From the NCBI GenBank assembly GCA_023433185.1, contig JAEZEN010000302.1, positions 1-10,932 of the forward strand: 10,932 nt of DNA, read 5' to 3'. Position 1 is the first letter of the stretch. Every line of letters begins with the position of its first letter. Under the pieces are notes generated by a model, which did not search any database, was not told where the DNA came from, and saw only the letters and a list, made by a program, of their open reading frames with translations. A program made the translations under genes and the position numbers. The DNA comes from Pseudomonadota bacterium. Its GTDB lineage: Bacteria > Pseudomonadota > Alphaproteobacteria > Rhizobiales > Kaistiaceae. Positions 6,297 to 10,932 of this stretch are shown one piece after another.

Positions 6297-7499
6297 TCAT
6301 CCCCGCACCACGCCGTCGGTGGCGAGCCGCTCCGCCTCCGCCGCGCCGTAGCCGAGCTCGGCGAGGATGGCGCGGGTGTCGGCGCCGAGGCGGGGCGAGG
6401 GGCGGCCGTAGACGGGCGGCGTGGCGGACATGCGGATCGGCGTCCGCACCGAGGGGACGGTGTCGCCGTCGCCGGTGTCGAGGTCGAGGCGCATGCCGCG
6501 GGCGACCACCTGCGGGTCGGCGAAGACGTCGGCGACGTCGTTGATCGGTCCGGCCGGAACGCCCGCCGCCTCGAGCGCGGCGAGCAGGTCGGCCCGGGAC
6601 AGCGTCTCCGTCCGTGCCGCGATCAGCGGCACCAGGACCCCGCGATGCGCGACGCGCTCGCGATTGGTGGCGAAGCGCGGATCGTCGGCAAGCCCCGCCA
6701 CACCGAGGGCGGCGCAGAGGTGGCGGAACTGGCCGTCATTGCCGACCGCGATGATCACGTGCCCGTCGGCCGCCGGAAACGCCTGGTACGGCACGATATT
6801 GGGATGGGCATTGCCGAGGCGCCGCGGGACGCGCCCCGAGACCAGGTAGTTCATCGCCTGGTTGGCCAGCACCCCGACCTGGGTGTCAAGGAGCGCCATG
6901 TCGATGTGCTGGCCCTCGCCCGTCCGCTCGCGGGCGATGAGCGCCGCCTCGATCGCGATCGTCGCGTAGAGCCCGGTGAAGATGTCGGCAAAGGCGACGC
7001 CGCTCTTCTGGGGCTCGCCGTCGGCGGCGCCCGTCAGGTCCATGATGCCGCCCATCGCCTGGATGATGAAGTCGTAGCCGGGGCGGTGAGCATAGGGGCC
7101 GTCCTGGCCGAAGCCGCTGATCGAGCAGTAGACCAGTCGCGGATTCTCGGCGCGGAGGCTCTGATAGTCGAGGCCGAAGCGCTTCAGCCCGCCGACCTTG
7201 AAGTTCTCGATCAGCACGTCGGAGCGCCGCGCGAGGGCGCGCACGATGGCTTGGCCCTCGGGACTCCGGAAGTCGATGGCGATCGAGCGCTTGCCGCGGT
7301 TGGTGGCATGGAAGTAGGCGGCGTCGGTGCCCCCGTCGGGATGGCCGACGAAGGGCGGCCCCCAGCCGCGCGTGTCGTCGCCATCGGGCGATTCGACCTT
7401 GACGACATCGGCCCCGAGATCGGCGAGCACCTGCCCGGCCCACGGGCCGGCCAGCACCCGCGCGAGCTCGAGGACCTTCAGCCCGGACAGCGCGGTCAC
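6297..7499 (-). CDS. CaiB/BaiF-family (class III) CoA-transferase, probable glutarate CoA-transferase
   Basis: 400 aa, standard for the family. Visible features are the N-terminal [18 protein letters not shown] and [33 protein letters not shown], the [12 protein letters not shown] motif, and D172 in [13 protein letters not shown] as the catalytic aspartate that forms the acyl-enzyme anhydride. Class III enzymes exchange CoA between an acyl-CoA and a free acid in the cytoplasm. The GTG start at 7499 overlaps the stop of gcdH (GTGA), so translation is coupled. From that pairing I infer it makes glutaryl-CoA from glutarate and succinyl-CoA, as SUGCT-type enzymes do. The same frame stays open upstream to 8177, but that part is antisense-like filler inside gcdH, not a fusion. 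Confidence 0.92.
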   Translation of the reverse strand: MTALSGLKVLELARVLAGPWAGQVLADLGADVVKVESPDGDDTRGWGPPFVGHPDGGTDAAYFHATNRGKRSIAIDFRSPEGQAIVRALARRSDVLIENFKVGGLKRFGLDYQSLRAENPRLVYCSISGFGQDGPYAHRPGYDFIIQAMGGIMDLTGAADGEPQKSGVAFADIFTGLYATIAIEAALIARERTGEGQHIDMALLDTQVGVLANQAMNYLVSGRVPRRLGNAHPNIVPYQAFPAADGHVIIAVGNDGQFRHLCAALGVAGLADDPRFATNRERVAHRGVLVPLIAARTETLSRADLLAALEAAGVPAGPINDVADVFADPQVVARGMRLDLDTGDGDTVPSVRTPIRMSATPPVYGRPSPRLGADTRAILAELGYGAAEAERLATDGVVRG

Positions 7500-8710
7500 G
7501 AGAAGGCCTGGATCCCGGTCTGGGCGCGCCCGAGGATGAGGGCGTGGATGTCGTGCGTGCCCTCGTACGTGTTGACCGTCTCGAGGTTGAGCATATGGCG
7601 GATGACGTGGAACTCGTCGGCGATGCCGTTGCCGCCGTGCATGTCGCGGGCGAGGCGGGCGATGTCGAGAGCCTTGCCGGCATTGTTGCGTTTGATCAGG
7701 CTGATCATCTCGGGTGCCACGCGGCCTGCGTCGAACAGCCGGCCGACCCGGAGCGCACCCTGGAGGCCGAGGGCGATCTCGGTCTGCATGTCGGCGAGCT
7801 TCTTCTGGATGAGCTGGTTTGCGGCGAGCGGCCGGCCGAACTGCTTGCGGTCGAGCACGTAACCCCGCGCCCGGTGCCAGCAGTCCTCGGCGGCGCCCAT
7901 CGTCCCCCAGGCGATGCCGTAGCGGGCCCGGTTGAGGCAGCCGAAGGGGCCGGCGAGGCCCGAGGCGTTGGGGAGGAGATTGGCCTCCGGCACCTCGACA
8001 TTGTCCATCACGATCTCGCCGGTGATCGAGGCGCGGAGCGAGACCTTGCCCTCGATCTTCGGCGCCGACAGGCCCGCCATGCCGCGCTCGAGCAGGAAGC
8101 CGCGGATCTTGCCCTGATGCGCCTCGGACTTGGCCCAGACGACGAAGACGTCGGCGATCGGCGAATTGGTGATCCACGTCTTCGCCCCGGTGAGGCGGTA
8201 CCCGTCCGGCGTCCTGACGGCGCGGGTTTGCATGCCGCCGGGGTCGGAGCCGTGGTCGGGCTCGGTCAGCCCGAAGCAGCCGACGATCTCGCCGCTGGCC
8301 AGCCGCGGCAGGTAGGTCCTGCGCTGCTCCTCGCTGCCATAGGCGTGGATCGGGAACATGACCAGCGAGGACTGGACGCTGAGGGCCGACCGGTAGCCGG
8401 AATCCACCCGCTCGACCTCGCGCGCGATCAGGCCGTAAGCGACATAGCCGGCGCCCGCGCCGCCATATTCCTCGGGGATCGTCGCGCCGAGCAGCCCGAG
8501 GCTTCCCATCTCGTGCATGATGTCGCGGTCGAAGCGGTCCTCGCGGAACGCGGAGAGGACGCGCGGCTGGAGCTGCGCCTGCGCATAGTCGCGCGCCGTG
8601 TCGCGGATCAGCCGTTCCTCCTCGTTCAGTTCGCCATCGAGGAGGAGCGGGTCCGACCAGTCGAACGCCGGGTTCGCCGTTCCCTCCCTGACCGCCTCGA
8701 CCATGGCCAT
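7496..8710 (-). CDS. gcdH: Glutaryl-CoA dehydrogenase
   Basis: 404 aa FAD-dependent acyl-CoA dehydrogenase that converts glutaryl-CoA to crotonyl-CoA and CO2 in lysine, tryptophan and glutarate degradation, passing electrons to ETF. The GcdH subgroup shows in [60 protein letters not shown] and MHGGNGI. The C-terminal [17 protein letters not shown] carries E383, the catalytic base (Glu370 in the human enzyme). R107 in [12 protein letters not shown] matches the arginine region that contacts the glutaryl carboxylate. ATG at 8710 is chosen because AGAAGGA sits seven bases upstream; a TTG at 8737 and an ATG at 8704 are also in frame. The gene leads an operon with the CoA-transferase, overlapping it by four bases. 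Confidence 0.96.
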   Translation of the reverse strand: MAMVEAVREGTANPAFDWSDPLLLDGELNEEERLIRDTARDYAQAQLQPRVLSAFREDRFDRDIMHEMGSLGLLGATIPEEYGGAGAGYVAYGLIAREVERVDSGYRSALSVQSSLVMFPIHAYGSEEQRRTYLPRLASGEIVGCFGLTEPDHGSDPGGMQTRAVRTPDGYRLTGAKTWITNSPIADVFVVWAKSEAHQGKIRGFLLERGMAGLSAPKIEGKVSLRASITGEIVMDNVEVPEANLLPNASGLAGPFGCLNRARYGIAWGTMGAAEDCWHRARGYVLDRKQFGRPLAANQLIQKKLADMQTEIALGLQGALRVGRLFDAGRVAPEMISLIKRNNAGKALDIARLARDMHGGNGIADEFHVIRHMLNLETVNTYEGTHDIHALILGRAQTGIQAFS

Positions 8711-8749
8711 GCGTCTTTCCTTCTTGTCGTTCGTCAACCCGGGGGCGGC

Positions 8750-8778
8750 ATCATAGCCGAACGGCGGGGCGGGGCCAG
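8750..8778 (-). promoter_or_regulatory. Candidate promoter of the gcdH operon
   Basis: On the minus strand TATGAT (8750-8755) matches five of six -10 bases, with CTGGCC (8773-8778) as a poor -35 at 17-bp spacing. It would give a leader of about 30 nt that includes the AGAAGGA ribosome site. No regulator-binding palindrome is evident next to it, and no GcdR-type regulator gene is adjacent in this window. Confidence 0.35.
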
Positions 8779-8813
8779 ACGCTGCCGGATCGGCGCGCGT
8801 CCCGGGGATATAC

Positions 8814-8842
8814 TTGAACTCTTAAAAAGAGCAGCGAGTAAT
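8814..8842 (+). promoter_or_regulatory. Candidate promoter of the ferric iron importer operon
   Basis: TTGAAC (8814-8819) and AGTAAT (8837-8842) are separated by 17 bp, each matching four of six consensus bases. They sit at the start of an AT-rich island (about 8810-8910) that stands out from the GC-rich surroundings. A small inverted repeat CTCTT/AAGAG (8819-8823 and 8827-8831) lies between the two boxes, where a repressor could act. The transcript leader would be about 130 nt. I could not match the region to a Fur, Irr or RirA box by eye. Confidence 0.3.
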
Positions 8843-8921
8843 CGCGGCAGTGATTTTAATTAGATGAATTCCAAACAGAATTGAGACTTGACTTGATCTT
8901 CGAGAACCTTAAGCCACGCGG

Positions 8922-8936
8922 TGTCCCGTGGGGACA
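8922..8936 (+). promoter_or_regulatory. Perfect short palindrome in the leader of the iron-binding protein gene
   Basis: TGTCCC (8922-8927), GTG, GGGACA (8931-8936) is a perfect 6-bp inverted repeat with a 3-nt centre, 45 bp before the chosen start codon. A second, overlapping pairing, CCACG (8914-8918) with CGTGG (8927-8931), is possible and mutually exclusive with the first. It could be an operator or an RNA hairpin in the 5' leader. The alternatives cannot be told apart from sequence. Confidence 0.35.
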
Positions 8937-8981
8937 ACAATCGTCCGGCCCTTTAACCGAAACGATCCGATGGAGACCATC

Positions 8982-10013
8982 ATGACTGCCACCAAGCTGC
9001 GGAACCTGCTGCTCGCCGGCTCCGTCGCGGGCGCATTCCTCGCTCCCGCCGCCGCTCTCGCCGACGGCGAGGTCAACCTCTACACGACGCGCGAGCCCGG
9101 CCTGATCCAGCCGCTCATCGATGTCTTCACCGCGGAGACCGGCACCACGGTCAACACCGTGTTCGTCAAGGACGGCCTTGCGGAGCGCGTGGTCGCCGAA
9201 GGCGCAAACTCGCCGGCGGACATCCTCATGACGGTCGATATCGGCGTGCTGGTCGACCTGGTGGACCAGGGCGTGACGCAGCCGGTGGAGTCCGCGGCGC
9301 TCGAGGCCGCCGTGCCGGAGAACCTCCGCGACCCGAACGGCCACTGGTTCGCGTTGTCGAAGCGGGCGCGTGTCCTTTACGCCGACAAGGACCTCGACCT
9401 CTCGTCCTTCACCTACGAGCAGCTCGCCGACCCGGCGTGGCAGGGCAAGGTCTGCATCCGCTCGGGCCAGCACCCCTACAACGTCGCGCTGATCGCCGCC
9501 TATCTCGATCATCACGGCGAGGCGGAGACCAAGGCCTGGCTCGAGGGCGTGAAGGCCAACCTCGCCCGCCAGGCCGGTGGTGGCGACCGCGACATCGCCC
9601 GCGACATCCTCGGCGGCATCTGCGAGATCGGCCCCGCGAACTCCTACTATGTCGGCCTGATGCGGAGCGGCGCCGGCGGTCCCGAGCAGGAGGAGTGGGC
9701 CAACGCGATCAAGGTCGTGCTCCCGACCTTCGAAGGCGGCGGGACCCACGTCAACGTCTCCGGCGCGGCGGTCGCGGTGAACGCCCCCAACAGGGACAAC
9801 GCCGTGGCGTTCCTCGAATTCCTGGTCTCCGACGAGGCGCAGGCGCTGTACGCCAGACAGAACTTCGAGTACCCGGTGAAGGAAGGCGCCACGGTCGACC
9901 CGATCATCGCCGAACTGGGCACCCTCGACACGGATGGCCTCTCGCTGGTCGCGATCGCGGCCAACCGCAAGGCCGCGAGCCAGCTCGTCGACGAGGTCGG
10001 CTTCGACAACTAG
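8982..10013 (+). CDS. fbpA: Periplasmic Fe(III)-binding protein of an ABC importer (FbpA/FutA type)
   Basis: 343-residue precursor. Residues 1-27 are a signal peptide (K5/R7 basic end, hydrophobic core, AALA cleavage before D28). The mature protein opens with VNLYTTREPGLIQPL, the transferrin-like iron-binder start, and carries the paired iron tyrosines Y222-Y223 in PANSYYVGL, followed by GGGTHVNVSGAAV, a family hallmark. Y34 in VNLYTTRE lies where some members use another ligand. It should deliver free Fe3+ to the permease encoded next. ATG at 8982 is chosen because GGAG lies six bases upstream and the signal peptide starts there; ATG 8970 and GTG 8928 are in frame but lack a ribosome site. 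It is divergent from gcdH and 22 bp ahead of the permease. Confidence 0.94.
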   Translation: MTATKLRNLLLAGSVAGAFLAPAAALADGEVNLYTTREPGLIQPLIDVFTAETGTTVNTVFVKDGLAERVVAEGANSPADILMTVDIGVLVDLVDQGVTQPVESAALEAAVPENLRDPNGHWFALSKRARVLYADKDLDLSSFTYEQLADPAWQGKVCIRSGQHPYNVALIAAYLDHHGEAETKAWLEGVKANLARQAGGGDRDIARDILGGICEIGPANSYYVGLMRSGAGGPEQEEWANAIKVVLPTFEGGGTHVNVSGAAVAVNAPNRDNAVAFLEFLVSDEAQALYARQNFEYPVKEGATVDPIIAELGTLDTDGLSLVAIAANRKAASQLVDEVGFDN

Positions 10014-10035
10014 CGCGCGGAGCGTACACGGGATC

Positions 10036-10932
10036 ATGACGACCGACGCCATCGCACCTGCCCAGCCGCGTCTTGCGCGGCAGCGGTGCGGTGGCGCCTG
10101 CATCTGGGTCGCGGGCGCCGCGGTGACAGCGCTTCTGGTCCTGGTGCCGATCGTGGCCCTGGCGGCGATCGCTGCCGGCGGATCGGGCGACGCCTGGGCC
10201 CACCTCGCCGCCAACGTCCTGCCGCGGGCGACGCTCAACACGGCGCTCCTCCTCATCGGGGTCGGTGCGCTCACCATCGCCATCGGCACCGGCGCGGCGT
10301 GGCTGGTCACCGCCTACGATTTTCCCGGGCGGCGCATCCTCGACTGGGCACTGCTCCTGCCTCTGGCGGTGCCGACCTACATCGTCGCCTACGCCTATCT
10401 CGACCTGCTCCACCCGATCGGACCGGTCCAGACCCTGATCCGCGACATCCTCGGCATCGCCTCGCCGCGCGATTTCCGTCTGCCCGACCTCCGCTCGATC
10501 CCCGGCGCGGTGATCCTCCTCGGCTTCGTCCTCTACCCCTATGTCTATCTGTCGACGCGGGCCCTGTTCCTGATGCAGGCCGCGGGGCTGGTCGATGCCG
10601 CGCGGACCCTCGGCGCGGGCCCCGGCAGCGTGTTCTTCCGGGTCGCCCTGCCGCTCGCCCGGCCGGCGATCGCCGTGGGCGCGAGCCTCGCGCTCATGGA
10701 AACCCTCAACGATGTCGGTGCTTCGGAATTCCTCGGCGTCCGCACCCTGACGCTGTCGATCTACTCGACCTGGATCAACCAGTCGAACCTCGCCGGCGCG
10801 GCGCAACTCGCTCTCGTGATGCTGGCGGTGGTCGTCGTCCTGATCACCCTCGAGCGTCTCGCCCGCCGCGGCCAGCGCTTCGGCACGACGGCGCAGCGCA
10901 CCGCGGCGCCCGCCCGCCGGCCGCTCCGCGGC
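10036..10932 (+). CDS. fbpB: Ferric iron ABC transporter permease (FbpB type), N-terminal part
   Basis: 299 residues are visible and the frame is still open at the window edge; FbpB-type permeases are about 500-560 aa with two MetI-like halves, so this is mainly the first half. Hydrophobic segments lie at about 22-47, 68-92, 103-122, 156-175, 212-224 and 256-272. The EAA loop that docks on the ATPase is at about 187-210 (DAARTLGAGPGSVFFRVALP). LLLPLAVPTYIVAYAY (106-121) and METLNDVGASEFLGVRTL (221-238) are typical of the iron subfamily. ATG at 10036 follows the binding-protein stop by 22 bp, with only a weak ribosome site (GGAG 13 bases upstream), so coupling to the upstream gene is likely. 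The ATPase gene is expected to the right. Confidence 0.93.
   Translation, partial: MTTDAIAPAQPRLARQRCGGACIWVAGAAVTALLVLVPIVALAAIAAGGSGDAWAHLAANVLPRATLNTALLLIGVGALTIAIGTGAAWLVTAYDFPGRRILDWALLLPLAVPTYIVAYAYLDLLHPIGPVQTLIRDILGIASPRDFRLPDLRSIPGAVILLGFVLYPYVYLSTRALFLMQAAGLVDAARTLGAGPGSVFFRVALPLARPAIAVGASLALMETLNDVGASEFLGVRTLTLSIYSTWINQSNLAGAAQLALVMLAVVVVLITLERLARRGQRFGTTAQRTAAPARRPLRG

Noticed and set aside
5595..7862. 755-residue open frame on the plus strand
   Set aside because: It crosses the YdcZ-family, CoA-transferase and gcdH genes antisense. Long frames of this kind are expected from codon bias in GC-rich DNA.
6297..8177. Apparent 626-residue fusion containing the CoA-transferase
   Set aside because: The N-terminal 226 residues are an out-of-frame reading of gcdH. 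The true start is the GTG at 7499, which overlaps the gcdH stop and begins the family's GLKVLEL motif.
8850..8910. Possible Fur, Irr or RirA iron box upstream of the importer
   Set aside because: GAATTCCAAACAGAATT and TTGAGACTTGACTTGA look repetitive, but neither fits the dyad layout of the known boxes by eye.
8856..10310. 484-residue open frame on the minus strand
   Set aside because: It is antisense to the iron-binding protein and permease, whose signal peptide, Tyr pair and EAA loop are all intact on the plus strand.

Overview
This GC-rich window with dense coding on both strands looks like chromosomal DNA of an alphaproteobacterium, probably Hyphomicrobiales or a relative. The reasons are protein style, frequent GTG starts, a CTCTCCC-type intergenic palindrome of a kind common in that group, and the gene families present. 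The taxonomic call is an inference. No tRNA, rRNA, CRISPR array, transposase or phage gene is seen, and no gene-free stretch exceeds 300 bases. The longest, 8711-8981, is a divergent promoter region that becomes locally AT-rich from about 8810 to 8910.

Layout. (1) 1-1475, minus strand: most of an IlvD/Edd [2Fe-2S] dehydratase of the sugar-acid (L-arabinonate) type, with its C-terminus cut off by the window edge. (2) 1557-2188, plus strand: a compact VapBC toxin-antitoxin module with a repeat-rich operator candidate and an ATGA overlap. (3) 2208-3050, minus: a small RTX (calcium-binding nonapeptide) protein that looks like a type I secretion substrate and converges on vapC. (4) 3242-5707, minus: a likely transcription unit of a divergent DHDPS/NAL-fold lyase, an aldo/keto reductase very close to E. 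coli YghZ/Gpr, and a DUF1801 protein. (5) 5772-6218, minus: a YdcZ/DUF606 small transporter. (6) 6297-8710, minus: glutaryl-CoA dehydrogenase and a CaiB/BaiF CoA-transferase joined by a GTGA overlap, a good candidate for glutarate activation and oxidation in lysine/tryptophan catabolism. (7) 8982-10932, plus: a periplasmic Fe(III)-binding protein and the first half of its two-domain permease, the start of an FbpABC-type ferric iron importer that runs off the right edge.

How the genes may work together. gcdH with the CoA-transferase is a plausible two-enzyme glutarate module: succinyl-CoA-dependent activation, then oxidative decarboxylation to crotonyl-CoA. The dehydratase, the DHDPS-like protein and the Gpr-type reductase could together make a non-phosphorylative sugar-acid route (dehydration, aldol cleavage, reduction of the released aldehyde), although vapBC and the RTX gene lie between them. 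The iron importer is a separate divergent unit. I found no convincing new multi-gene system. The best leads are the DHDPS-fold protein lacking the usual GTTGE signature, the orphan mini-RTX protein with an unrecognised N-terminal domain, and the overlapping divergent promoters of the dehydratase and vapBC.
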